DNA of 28,557 nucleotides, taken from the NCBI GenBank assembly GCA_016783505.1, contig JADHWK010000032.1, positions 1 to 28,557 on the forward strand, read 5' to 3'. This stretch comes from Candidatus Zhuqueibacterota bacterium (GTDB lineage Bacteria; BS750m-G25). This document shows, in pieces, positions 16,116-24,198 of the stretch. Each line of letters starts with the position of its first letter. Position 1 is the first letter of the stretch. The notes under the pieces were generated by a model that was given only the letters and a program-made list of their open reading frames with translations, ran no database searches and was not told where the DNA came from. The position numbers and the translations under genes were made by a program.

Positions 16116-17375
16116 ATGGGATCGAAGACGGAAACGGTTCTGGATCGGTTTCTAAGGTATGTGAAGATTGATACCCAATCTCAAGAGGATAGCAAGGATT
16201 ACCCCAGCACCAAAAAGCAGTTTGATCTGGCCCGGCTTTTGAAGGCGGAATTAGAAGGGCTGAGTCTGAAGGACGTCCGGTTGGACAAATGGGGTTATGT
16301 CACCGCCACCCTACCCGCCAATCTTCCCCCGGATTGGGGGTCAAAAAAGGGGGTGCCGGTGGTGGGGCTTCTGGCCCATATGGACACCTCACCTGAAGTT
16401 TCGGGGACGGACATCAAACCCAGGATTCATAAAAATTATCAGGGGGGGGATATTCCCCTAAAGGATGGTCAAGTCATCAAGGTAGATGAAAACCCCGAGC
16501 TGAAGAACAATATCGGCAACGACGTCGTTACCTCGGATGGCACCACCCTTTTGGGGGCCGATGATAAGGCGGGGATCGCCGGGATCATGACGGCCCTGGA
16601 AGGGATGGTTAACGATCCTAAGATTTACCACGGGGAGATTCGGATAGGGTTTACCCCCGATGAGGAGGTGGGCCAGGGCACAGACCACTTCGACGTTCAC
16701 TCCTTCGGAGCCGAGGTGGCCTACACGGTGGACGGGAGCACGGTGGGCGAGGTTGAAAATGAGACCTTCAACGCCGCCACCGCCACCTTCAAGATTATGG
16801 GTATAAACGTCCACCCCGGCTATGCCAAAGGGAAGATGGTAAACGCCCTCCGAGCCGCCTCCGAGATCGTGTCCCGGCTGCCCCGGGACACCGCCCCGGA
16901 GACGACAGAGAAGAGGGAAGGGTACCTGCATCCCCATATGATGGAGGGACGGGTGGAGGAAGCCACCGTGAAGGTTCTGGTCCGGGATTTTGAGATGAAA
17001 GGGATGGAAGAGAAGGGGAAATTGCTGGAAAAGATCAGGGATGAAGTCACAGCATTATTCCCAAGGATAAAGATTGATCTTAATATTAAGGAATCCTACC
17101 GCAACATGCGGTTCAAACTGGATGAGGATCCCCGGGCGATGGAGTATGCCTTAGAGGCCGTCCGCATGGCGGGAATTGAGCCCAAGCCCGAGATCATCCG
17201 AGGGGGGACGGATGGCGCCCGGCTCTGCTACATGGGCCTTTTGACCCCTAACATCTTCACCGGCGGTCAGAACTTCCATTCCAAGCTGGAATGGATTCCG
17301 GTGCAGGGGATGGAAAAGGCGGTGGAGACGATCCTGAATCTGGTGCAGATTTGGGTGGAGAAGAGTAGGGTTTAG
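16116..17375 (+). CDS. pepT: Peptidase T (tripeptide aminopeptidase)
   Basis: A 419-residue M20-family zinc aminopeptidase that removes N-terminal residues from tripeptides in the cytosol. Metal and catalytic residues are recognisable: H88 and D90 in LLAHMDTS, the bridging Asp at 149 in LLGADDKAG, E183/E184 in PDEEVGQGTDHFD, D206 in TVDGSTVGE, and the last His in GGQNFHSKLEW. Length and order match PepT of enteric bacteria (about 410 residues). AAAGGAG lies six bases before the ATG and a good promoter precedes it. It neighbours cstA, whose products import peptides, so the pair fits peptide catabolism. Confidence 0.95.
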   Translation: MGSKTETVLDRFLRYVKIDTQSQEDSKDYPSTKKQFDLARLLKAELEGLSLKDVRLDKWGYVTATLPANLPPDWGSKKGVPVVGLLAHMDTSPEVSGTDIKPRIHKNYQGGDIPLKDGQVIKVDENPELKNNIGNDVVTSDGTTLLGADDKAGIAGIMTALEGMVNDPKIYHGEIRIGFTPDEEVGQGTDHFDVHSFGAEVAYTVDGSTVGEVENETFNAATATFKIMGINVHPGYAKGKMVNALRAASEIVSRLPRDTAPETTEKREGYLHPHMMEGRVEEATVKVLVRDFEMKGMEEKGKLLEKIRDEVTALFPRIKIDLNIKESYRNMRFKLDEDPRAMEYALEAVRMAGIEPKPEIIRGGTDGARLCYMGLLTPNIFTGGQNFHSKLEWIPVQGMEKAVETILNLVQIWVEKSRV

Positions 17376-17466
17376 ATTGAGCCCTCTTATTGGAATGTAG
17401 TTGCAGGCTGTCGGTCAAGCGCCCGATTGATTTGTTATATTCTGTTCTTTAAAATTGAGGTGCTTC

Positions 17467-17532
17467 GGAGTTACCCATTCACGGGTTTATTGTTTATGTT
17501 TATGATAAACCCCGAAGCTTCGGGGTAACTCC
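17467..17532. repeat. Cruciform element GGAGTTACC...GGTTTAT/ATAAACC...GGTAACTCC between pepT and cstA
   Basis: GGAGTTACCC (17467-17476) pairs with GGGTAACTCC (17523-17532), and GGGTTTAT (17483-17490) with ATAAACCC (17505-17512). The right arm carries a perfect 18-bp palindrome, ACCCCGAAGCTTCGGGGT (17509-17526). The same architecture recurs at 24261-24306. It lies between a TGTTATATT extended -10-like sequence (17434-17441) and the cstA start, so it would be in the 5' leader of cstA if that promoter is used. Confidence 0.65.
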
Positions 17533-17559
17533 TTTTGTTTAAACTTAGCATTACTCGAT

Positions 17560-19176
17560 ATGTCTGCTACTTTATTGTTACTAATAGGGGTAGTTTTACT
17601 TCTGGGTGGTTACCTGTTATATGGGTCCTTTATCGCCCGAAGACTGGGGGTTGACCCGGCCCGGAAGACCCCAGCTCATTCATTGAACGATGGTGTGGAT
17701 TACGTCCCCGCCAGGGCTCCGGTGCTGTTAGGACATCACTTCGCTTCCATTGCCGGAGCCGCTCCCATCATAGGGCCGATCATTGCCGTAATGTTCGGCT
17801 GGCTGCCCGTCTTTCTGTGGATCGTGATCGGGGGGATCTTCATCGGCGCCGCGCACGATTTTTCCTCCCTGATCGCCTCGGTGCGCCATCAGGGCCGGTC
17901 CATCGGGGTGGTGATCGAGGAGCAGATCGGCCGGTCGGGGAAGCTTTTGTTTCTCATCTTTTCCTGGTCTACCCTCATTTTGATCATCGCCGTGTTCACT
18001 ATCATCGTGGCCGGTACCTTCGAGCGGGTGCCCTCGGCGGCCACCTCCTCAATGCTGTTTATCCTGCTGGCCCTGATCTTCGGCCAATCGGTCTACCGCT
18101 GGAGGTGGGGACTGGGCCTGAGCACCATCATTGGAGTTATTCTTCTGGGCGGTTGCGTGGTTTTGGGCCTTCGCTTTCCCATTCAATTCTCGGCAACTGG
18201 TTGGAAATTTGTCCTTTTTGTCTACATCTTTTGCGCTTCAGTGATCCCGGTGTGGGTTCTTCTCCAGCCCCGTGACTACCTGAATGCCTTTCTTCTGTAT
18301 GCATTAATGCTGGGGGGACTGATCGGGGTAGTCGCCTTCAATCCCACCATCCAGATGGCGGCGGTGACGGCATTTAAGGTGGAAAAATTGGGGTTCCTGT
18401 TTCCGGTGTTGTTTATAACGGTGGCCTGTGGGGCGGTGTCTGGGTTTCATTCTCTGGTGTCCTCGGGAACGACAGCCAAGCAGTTGAGCTCCGAGGCCGA
18501 CGCCCGCCCCATCGGATACGGGGCCATGCTGATCGAATCGGGGTTGGCCATCCTCGCCCTGATTACGGCGGCCATGTTGATTAAGGGGGATTATATTCAG
18601 ATTTTTCAGGAGAAGGGATCGGAGGCGCCGGTGGCCATCTTTTCCCAGGGCATGGGGACCCTACTCTCTAAATTGGGTGTTCCTACCCAAGCGGGAACCA
18701 GCTTCGCTGCCTTGGCCGTGTCTGCTTTTGCCCTAACCTCCTTGGACACGGGCACCCGGCTGGCTCGGTTCGCCTTTCAGGAATTTTTTAGCCGGGGTTC
18801 CGAGGAAGGTCCCAGTATATGGACCAACCGTTATTTTGGCAGCGGGGTTACGGTGGGGGCGGCCGGGGTGCTGGTGTTCAGCGGGGTGGGGTTGAAAATA
18901 TGGCCCCTGTTCGGGACCGCCAACCAACTGCTTGCTGCTCTAGCCCTTTTGGCGATCACCGTATGGATGACCCGACGGAAACGAAGCAATGGGTTTGCCC
19001 GTTATCCTATGTATTTTATGTTCATGGTGACCCTGTCAGCGCTGGGTGTCCTCGTCTGGCACAACTTCACCAAGGGGTCTTTACTAATAGGCTTCATAGC
19101 TGTGTTGCTCTTTGGGATGGCGGTCGTGCTGGTGGTGCAGGCGTTGAAGACTATTAGGGAGGCAAAAACGGCGTAG
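17560..19176 (+). CDS. cstA: Carbon starvation protein CstA (peptide transporter)
   Basis: A 538-residue polytopic protein with roughly 14-16 membrane spans. It has the CstA hallmarks: YGSFIARRLGVDP near the start, DGVDYVPARAPVLLGHHFASIAGA at about 45-66, PIIGPIIAVMFGWLP, GGIFIGAAHDFSSL, and the C-terminal LTSLDTGTRLARFAFQEFF and FGTANQLLAALAL. CstA proteins import peptides, and pyruvate in some homologues, during carbon limitation. It is shorter than E. coli CstA (701 residues), like the compact forms in many anaerobes. No ribosome binding site precedes the ATG. The gap to pepT is 184 bases and holds a cruciform element. Confidence 0.95.
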   Translation: MSATLLLLIGVVLLLGGYLLYGSFIARRLGVDPARKTPAHSLNDGVDYVPARAPVLLGHHFASIAGAAPIIGPIIAVMFGWLPVFLWIVIGGIFIGAAHDFSSLIASVRHQGRSIGVVIEEQIGRSGKLLFLIFSWSTLILIIAVFTIIVAGTFERVPSAATSSMLFILLALIFGQSVYRWRWGLGLSTIIGVILLGGCVVLGLRFPIQFSATGWKFVLFVYIFCASVIPVWVLLQPRDYLNAFLLYALMLGGLIGVVAFNPTIQMAAVTAFKVEKLGFLFPVLFITVACGAVSGFHSLVSSGTTAKQLSSEADARPIGYGAMLIESGLAILALITAAMLIKGDYIQIFQEKGSEAPVAIFSQGMGTLLSKLGVPTQAGTSFAALAVSAFALTSLDTGTRLARFAFQEFFSRGSEEGPSIWTNRYFGSGVTVGAAGVLVFSGVGLKIWPLFGTANQLLAALALLAITVWMTRRKRSNGFARYPMYFMFMVTLSALGVLVWHNFTKGSLLIGFIAVLLFGMAVVLVVQALKTIREAKTA

Positions 19177-19254
19177 AGAACTAAACTTTTGTATTTTTCA
19201 ATATGTGGGTGTTTTTAAGTACCCTGTTAGTCTTATGATTGAATATCTTTTGTC

Positions 19255-19492
19255 CCGAAGCTTCGGTAGGCCCATATCGAAGTCCGGTATTAATCATTCG
19301 TATCAGTCGGGAGCATGACTAATGATCGTATATCGTTTAACGTTAACGAGGCCCGTATCGAAGCCCGGCATTGGGCTTTCGTAGCCCGTTTTTACCGAAT
19401 AACGAAGGATGTAACCGAAAACCGATACGGGCCCCGTGGAGTAAGTTTTACTACTCAACGGGGCGGGCATCCTCACCGATAAACCGGTTACG
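19255..19492. repeat. Complex palindromic region between cstA and the DUF2283 gene
   Basis: Fills most of a 371-base gap without a gene. It starts with CCGAAGCTTCGG (19255-19266). A 23-base direct repeat with three differences occupies 19269-19291 and 19350-19372. GGCCCGTATCG (19350-19360) pairs perfectly with CGATACGGGCC (19423-19433), and CGAAGCCC/GGGCTTTCG is an inner hairpin (19359-19381). GCCCCGT/ACGGGGC with AGTA/TACT forms another (19431-19464). GTAACCG (19411) and CGGTTAC (19485) close the right part. No reading frame is supported. Confidence 0.6.
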
Positions 19493-19547
19493 ATTATTTT
19501 CTAATTGATTTTTACAATAGTTAAAGCGCAAAAAATGAGATAAGACC

Positions 19548-19763
19548 ATGAAAATCACATATGATCCTGAGGTAGACGTTCTATACATACGTTTCCGTGA
19601 GACGATAGTCACAACCCAACATCTTGCCGAGGGGTTGGCGGCGGATTACGATGCCGATGGGCATCTGGCAGGCATTGAGATATTAGATGCGATTAAGCGT
19701 TTTGGTAACAAAGATGTTTTCAAGCAGGTGATATTGGAAGATGTTGCCTTGGGTCATCCCTGA
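19548..19763 (+). CDS. DUF2283 family protein
   Basis: A complete 71-residue DUF2283 protein: MKITYDPEVDVLYIRF opens the family, then the central AADYDADGHLAGIEILDA motif, and a variable tail. The biochemical role is unknown; family members are small beta-rich proteins often encoded next to a DUF4258 toxin-like gene. Here no DUF4258 partner exists on either side, so it is an orphan. A decayed second copy lies at 22253-22419. It ends 51 bases before ade. Confidence 0.85.
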   Translation: MKITYDPEVDVLYIRFRETIVTTQHLAEGLAADYDADGHLAGIEILDAIKRFGNKDVFKQVILEDVALGHP

Positions 19764-19814
19764 CCATTCCAATTATCCCGTGGAGGAACTGTCGAATTAG
19801 AGGAGAAAATACAG

Positions 19815-21500
19815 GTGGCCCGGGGGGAGATCGAGGCGGATCTGGTGTTGAAGAACGGGCAGATCGTCAACGTCTTTTCCGGAGAGGTCTATACCGGGGA
19901 CGTGGCCATCTACCACACCCGGATCGTGGGAATAGGGGGCTATCGGGCCAAGAAGGTGATTGACGTAGAGGGAGAGTTCATCGCCCCGGGTTTCATTGAC
20001 GGCCACGTCCACATCGAATCGGCTATGGTGCGGCTGTCCGAATTCGCCCGGGCGGTGGTTCCCCTGGGAACGACCACGGTGGTTATTGACCCCCATGAGA
20101 TCGCCAACGTGCTGGGAATGGACGGCATCCGCTACATGCTGGAATCGGCCAAATACCTGCCCCTCTCCGTCTACATCATGCTCTCCTCTTGCGTTCCCAC
20201 TACCCACATGGAGACCACCGGTGCTCATCTCTCCGGGGAGGACCTCTCCCCCTTCCTTAATCTAAAGTGGGTACTGGGGTTGGGGGAGGTGATGAACTTC
20301 CCCGGGGTCATCGGTAGGGATCAAGGGGTTCTGGATAAGATCAGGATGGCCGGGGAGAGGCGGATTGACGGCCACGCCCCTGGCCTGTCAGGGAAGGACC
20401 TGGTGGCCTACGTGGCCGCCGGTGTGCGGTCAGACCATGAATCTACCACCGCCCAAGAGGCCAGGGAAAAGCTGAGGGCCGGGATGTATGTGATGCTCCG
20501 GGAAGGAACCACCGCCCGCAATTTAGACGCCCTTTTGCCCTTGGTGAACTCCGATAACGTCTCCCGCCTTATCTTCTGCACCGACGACCGCCATCCCCTG
20601 GACCTGTTGACCGAAGGCCACATCAACTCGATGATTAAGCGGGCTATCGAGAAGGGGATTGACCCCATCACCGCCATCAAGATGGCCACCATTAATCCGA
20701 CCGAATACTTTGGTATTAACGACATTGGGGCCATCATTCCCGGCTACCGGGCCGATCTGGTGACCTTCGATAATTTTGAGAATCTCCGCATCAACCGGGT
20801 GATAAAGGGGGGGAAAGTGGTGGCTGAGGGAGGACAACTCCTGCCCCTTGAAAAATCCCCCCCCCAGGTTCACATCCGCAGTTCCATTAACGTACACTGG
20901 ATGGAGCTTAAGGACTTTTCCATCCTCGCCGAAGATGAAAGGGTTAAGATCATCAACATTATACCCAATCAATTAACCTCACAGAAGTTAATAGAGAGGC
21001 CTAAAGTGGTAGCCGGTCAGGTGGTCTCGGATACCGACCGGGATATTTTAAAGGCGGCGGTGGTCGAGAGGCATCTAGCTTCGGGGAACGTGGGCAAGGG
21101 GTTTGTGAAGGGATTCGGTCTGAAGAGGGGGGCGATCGCCTCATCGGTGGCCCACGATTCCCATAACATCGTGGTCGTCGGAGTGACCGATGACGATATG
21201 CTGAGGGCCGTTATCGAGATCATTAAGCTGCGGGGGGGAATGGTGACGGTGGTTGATGGAAAGGTTAAAGCCTCGTTGGCCTTGCCCATTGCCGGGCTGA
21301 TGTCCGAGGAGCCCCTCGAGGAAGTCAGTAGTAAGCTGGAGGAGCTGAGAAAGGCGGCGGGGGAGTTGGGTTGCACCCTGAAAGACCCCTTCATGCAGCT
21401 CAGTTTCTTGGCCCTCACCGTCATTCCCGAACTGCGGCTGACGGATAAGGGACTGGTAGATGTGAAGCAATTCAAGCTCGTCCCCCTGTTTGGGGAGTAA
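19815..21500 (+). CDS. ade: Adenine deaminase
   Basis: A 561-residue amidohydrolase that converts adenine to hypoxanthine and ammonia. APGFIDGHVHIESAMV (58-73) gives the N-terminal metal-binding His pair. The typical Ade signatures follow: PLGTTTVVIDPHEIANVLG, LSSCVPTTHMETTGA, GLGEVMNFPGVI, DGHAPGLSGKDL, SDHESTT and CTDDRHP. The C-terminal domain with VAHDSHNIVVVGVTD and KLRGGMVTVVDG is complete. The start is GTG 19815, with GAGGAG ten bases upstream (19799-19804). This is the classic bacterial ade product, a purine salvage or catabolism enzyme. A hairpin terminator follows. Confidence 0.95.
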   Translation: MARGEIEADLVLKNGQIVNVFSGEVYTGDVAIYHTRIVGIGGYRAKKVIDVEGEFIAPGFIDGHVHIESAMVRLSEFARAVVPLGTTTVVIDPHEIANVLGMDGIRYMLESAKYLPLSVYIMLSSCVPTTHMETTGAHLSGEDLSPFLNLKWVLGLGEVMNFPGVIGRDQGVLDKIRMAGERRIDGHAPGLSGKDLVAYVAAGVRSDHESTTAQEAREKLRAGMYVMLREGTTARNLDALLPLVNSDNVSRLIFCTDDRHPLDLLTEGHINSMIKRAIEKGIDPITAIKMATINPTEYFGINDIGAIIPGYRADLVTFDNFENLRINRVIKGGKVVAEGGQLLPLEKSPPQVHIRSSINVHWMELKDFSILAEDERVKIINIIPNQLTSQKLIERPKVVAGQVVSDTDRDILKAAVVERHLASGNVGKGFVKGFGLKRGAIASSVAHDSHNIVVVGVTDDDMLRAVIEIIKLRGGMVTVVDGKVKASLALPIAGLMSEEPLEEVSSKLEELRKAAGELGCTLKDPFMQLSFLALTVIPELRLTDKGLVDVKQFKLVPLFGE

Positions 21501-21552
21501 ATAATTGGTAAACAAAAACTTCTAAATGAAAGAAATTTTCGATTATATGTGG

Positions 21553-21569
21553 CGCCCGTAGGGCGTTTT
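21553..21569 (+). terminator. Short terminator-like hairpin after ade
   Basis: CGCCC (21553-21557), loop GTA, GGGCG (21561-21565), then TTTT. It lies nine bases before the cupin ATG, so it could also act as a control point for that gene. Confidence 0.45.
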
Positions 21570-21577
21570 CCGAACAG

Positions 21578-21937
21578 ATGGAGATTGTGAATCGTGGTAA
21601 GGTGGGGGTTTTTAAAACTAAAGATACGGCGGAGATCCGGGAGATACTGGCCCCACGGAATTCAGCTATCAAAAACCAGAGCTTAGCAGAGGCTACCCTC
21701 ATCCCTGGTCAGTGTACCGTAGAACACCTTCATCTGGGGACCGAAGAGATCTATTACATCCTCAAGGGCAGGGGTAGGATTTTTATTGACGGGGAAGAGG
21801 CCTTGGTGGGGAAGGGGGATGGGATCGCCATTCCGTCAAGGAAAAAGCACCTGATTGCCAATATTGGCAAGGGGAATCTGGTCTTCCTGTGCTGTTGTAG
21901 CCCGGCCTATACCCACGAAGATACAGTACTTATATAA
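21578..21937 (+). CDS. Single-domain cupin protein
   Basis: A 119-residue cupin. Motif 1 is seen as H50-x-H52 with E57 and G64 (VEHLHLGTEEIYYILKG); motif 2 as G80-x5-P86 with H91 and N95 (GDGIAIPSRKKHLIAN). The three His and the Glu would bind one metal ion in a small beta-barrel. Sugar-isomerase-like, dioxygenase or binding functions are all found in this fold. A Cys-rich CCC before the end is unusual. No ribosome binding site is seen. It follows ade but is separated by a hairpin. Confidence 0.85.
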   Translation: MEIVNRGKVGVFKTKDTAEIREILAPRNSAIKNQSLAEATLIPGQCTVEHLHLGTEEIYYILKGRGRIFIDGEEALVGKGDGIAIPSRKKHLIANIGKGNLVFLCCCSPAYTHEDTVLI

Positions 21938-21939
21938 AA

Positions 21940-22188
21940 ATGGTGGTGAAAAAAGTATATGCGTTGTTTTTGTCCAGGGAAATGATACTTATCGCGTTTG
22001 ATTCTTCCCGGATTTTTAGGGGGGTAATCAAATATTCGATAGCTGTACTTAAAGGTCTTAAAAGTTGTTTCTTCATTAATGAAACAAGGTTTTATGATTC
22101 TGATATAAAAAACAATATGGAAGGTGTGGTAGCAGTTATTAGGGAATGGATTGAGGGGGAGGAAAAAGAAAGAGGTATAATGCCTTAA
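21940..22188 (+). CDS. Doubtful small ORF after the cupin gene
   Basis: An 82-residue frame starting three bases after the cupin stop, with no ribosome binding site. It has a hydrophobic stretch (YALFLSREMILIAF) and an acidic end (EWIEGEEKERGIMP). It is AT-rich unlike the neighbouring genes, has no family resemblance, and the opposite strand is also open. It could be a small translationally coupled protein or chance. Confidence 0.25.
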   Translation: MVVKKVYALFLSREMILIAFDSSRIFRGVIKYSIAVLKGLKSCFFINETRFYDSDIKNNMEGVVAVIREWIEGEEKERGIMP

Positions 22189-22206
22189 TAGCATCCAGTA
22201 TGTTTT

Positions 22207-22244
22207 AAAACCCCCCTAAATCCCCCCTTAATATGGGGGACTTG
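22207..22244. repeat. CCCCCCTAAATCCCCC...GGGGGACTT interspersed repeat
   Basis: A run of C-rich blocks (22211-22227) and GGGGGACTT (22235-22243) that pairs with it. Sequences of the form AACCCCCCTAAATCCCCC are common dispersed intergenic repeats in many bacteria. It sits just before the decayed DUF2283 copy. Confidence 0.5.
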
Positions 22245-22252
22245 TAAAGAGG

Positions 22253-22419
22253 ATGAAGTATAAACTTTGTGGTAATCATCCCTTCATAGGGGAAAAGGAA
22301 TTATTTTAGATTTAGACAAGCGAAAAAAAATGATCGGCATAGAAGTTCTTTATGTTGGGGAGAGAATCTCGCCAAAGGAGCTATCCCAGATCAGCCTGAA
22401 AAACTTAGCGTTTGGGTAA
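22253..22419 (+). pseudogene. Decayed DUF2283 gene
   Basis: From 22276 one frame reads GKGIILDLDKRKKMIGIEVL and continues through GERISPKELSQIS to a TAA at 22417-22419. This is the DUF2283 core (GiiLDyD...GIEIL) plus its usual tail, and parallels AADYDADGHLAGIEILDA in the intact gene at 19548. The N-terminal MKxxYDPExDxLYI part is missing. A likely original start, ATG AAG TAT at 22253 with AAGAGG before it, lies in another frame. The gene therefore appears to have lost an internal piece and shifted frame. A 29-residue frame from ATG 22330 could still be made; it stops three bases before the M48 gene start. Confidence 0.55.
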
Positions 22420-22422
22420 AGC

Positions 22423-23559
22423 ATGTCTTGCAACAGACTTTTTCTACTGAAAATCATTTTCTTGTATTTTGTATTTGCCTGTCTTAGCTTTGCCGGTGTG
22501 CCGGAGGGAAGCACCCCCGAGGAGATCGAACTGGGTCGGCAGGCCCAGGCGGAGATCGAGCGGATGGTTAGGCTGGTGGATGATCCCCAGACCCTGGCCA
22601 AGTTAAGTAAGATGTGCGCCGATATTGCGGCGGTTACCGAGCGCCCTAAAGTTCAATATACCCCTAAGATCATCGGCAGCGCCGAGATGAACGCCTTCAT
22701 CATTCCCGGGGGGACCATTTATGTGACTACCAGATTTCTCCAGGAATTGCAGTCAGACGATGAGCTGGCCGGGGTGCTATGCCATGAGATCGCCCACAAT
22801 ACCTGCCAGCATGCCATCAAGCGGATGAAAAAGGGATCGGGGCTGGTGACGGCGGTTAACTTACTTTCCCTGGCGGCCATTATTCTTGGTAAGGGAAGCG
22901 AAGTCAGTCAATTTGCTACCCTTACCGCCAGTGCTATCACCACCGCCGTTATCAACGGCTACACCATTGAGGATGAAAAGGAGGCCGATGAGGTGGGATT
23001 GGGCTATATGTTGAAAACCCAGTACAATCCAGCCGGTTTTATGACATTTATGGAAAGGCTGGCCAGTGGTTCTTCCAAATACATCGAGGAGGAAATAGGC
23101 TATTACCGGACTCATCCCTTCAGCAAGGACCGGGTGAGGGCGACCCTGAAGCGACTGGAATCTGCGGGGGTTCCCATCCATCGCCGGCTGGTGACCAAAG
23201 CCCCTGAGCCCCAAGTGAAGAGAAAGCTCATCTCTGGTAACTGGTATTCAGCCGTCGTCTACGAAAAGAGGGAGATCGTCGTTCTCGCCGATGATCATAA
23301 TAAACGGGCCCAACAGATCGCCGATGCCCTCGACTGGATATTGGATTACGACATCCCCGAGGACAGCATCAGGGTAGAATCAGGGAGGGACAGGGTAAAA
23401 CTCTATGTGAAAGATGGTGCTGAGTTCTGGTTGACCGCAATGGATGCCCAGATTAATGGATTGTCCCTGAACGATTTAGCCAAGCAGGTGAAAGCCAGGA
23501 TTGGCGAGACCGTTAGGGCGGAGCAACTGCGGATTAAATTGATATATCTCCTTTTTTAG
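22423..23559 (+). CDS. M48-family metallopeptidase with C-terminal extension
   Basis: A 378-residue exported protein. The signal sequence (about 5-24) ends near ACLSFAG, so it is either cleaved or, less likely, lipidated at C20. The peptidase domain has the zinc motif HEIAH (121-125) in LAGVLCHEIAHNTCQHA, preceded by NAFIIPGGTIYVTTRFL, with the third ligand in EKEAD (E185). It resembles the periplasmic BepA/LoiP-type M48C group, which degrade misfolded outer-membrane proteins, but has no TPR domain. Residues about 270-378 form a separate alpha/beta region (VVLADDHNKRAQQIADALDW and KLYVKDGAEFWLTAMDAQIN) that I do not recognise. No ribosome binding site; the start follows the DUF2283 remnant. 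Confidence 0.85.
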   Translation: MSCNRLFLLKIIFLYFVFACLSFAGVPEGSTPEEIELGRQAQAEIERMVRLVDDPQTLAKLSKMCADIAAVTERPKVQYTPKIIGSAEMNAFIIPGGTIYVTTRFLQELQSDDELAGVLCHEIAHNTCQHAIKRMKKGSGLVTAVNLLSLAAIILGKGSEVSQFATLTASAITTAVINGYTIEDEKEADEVGLGYMLKTQYNPAGFMTFMERLASGSSKYIEEEIGYYRTHPFSKDRVRATLKRLESAGVPIHRRLVTKAPEPQVKRKLISGNWYSAVVYEKREIVVLADDHNKRAQQIADALDWILDYDIPEDSIRVESGRDRVKLYVKDGAEFWLTAMDAQINGLSLNDLAKQVKARIGETVRAEQLRIKLIYLLF

Positions 23560-23655
23560 TAGAAGGAGTGAACCCATATCTTAATAATCAGGTAGCAGAA
23601 ATTAAATTCGTAATTTGGTGCTTTTAGTAAGTTAGTTTAACCAAAGGGAGGGAAC

Positions 23656-24078
23656 ATGAACGTGAAGAAATTCTGGCTGGTTTGTCTGGTGGTATACCTA
23701 TGGAATGTAGTAGCTAATATTATCGTGCACATAGGTATTCTGGGAAAGGCCTACGATAACATCCCCGATTTGGTGAGGGCATCCGGGGGTCCTATATGGC
23801 TCAACTTCATTGCCCCCATCTTCTTCGCGATTTTGTTCTGCTACATCTTCACCAAAGGCTATGAGAACCGGGGCGTGGGCGAAGGATTCCGGTACGGGCT
23901 GTTGATGGGGCTCATCCTGTGTCTGCCCAAGCTGTGCTATGATATGGCCAATCATTTCTATCCAGCTGGTGTGGTATGGTCCTGGTTCTTCTTCAATCTG
24001 GTGATTGCTATCATCGCCGGGATTTTGGTGGCAGCTTTGTATAAACCAGCAACTGCCGAAGCTCCTACGACGGAGTAG
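23656..24078 (+). CDS. Four-TM membrane protein of unknown function
   Basis: A 140-residue protein with a strong ribosome binding site (GGGAGG, 23646-23651). Four membrane spans are predicted at about 6-28, 47-66, 77-97 and 106-126, with polar turns such as TKGYENRGVGEGFRYG between spans two and three. The C-terminal tail is short and rich in Ala, Thr and Glu. No enzyme motif is visible. It ends at an intrinsic terminator and has no close partner. Confidence 0.65.
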   Translation: MNVKKFWLVCLVVYLWNVVANIIVHIGILGKAYDNIPDLVRASGGPIWLNFIAPIFFAILFCYIFTKGYENRGVGEGFRYGLLMGLILCLPKLCYDMANHFYPAGVVWSWFFFNLVIAIIAGILVAALYKPATAEAPTTE

Positions 24079-24119
24079 GATTTAAGTTAATAGCACTGAT
24101 CTGAAAACGCTTTGTTATA

Positions 24120-24149
24120 GACCCCTCATCCCCAGGGGTGAGGGGTTTT
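24120..24149 (+). terminator. Strong intrinsic terminator after the four-TM gene
   Basis: ACCCCTCATCCCC pairs with GGGGTGAGGGGT (24121-24146) to give a near-perfect stem, followed by TTTT. Confidence 0.75.
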
Positions 24150-24198
24150 GCGTCTCTCATTTAAACAAAATTAGTAAAAGTGTAATATTAACCTTAGG

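Noticed and set aside
19780-19815. Purine riboswitch before ade
   Set aside because: Only 51 bases separate DUF2283 and ade, too short, and no conserved riboswitch core is visible.
20523-20972. Long open frame on the minus strand within ade
   Set aside because: Shadow of a strongly conserved plus-strand enzyme; no start signal and no family resemblance.
21907-22194. Minus-strand 95-residue frame opposite the small ORF after the cupin gene
   Set aside because: Phe/Tyr-rich translation typical of AT-rich non-coding sequence, with no ribosome binding site.
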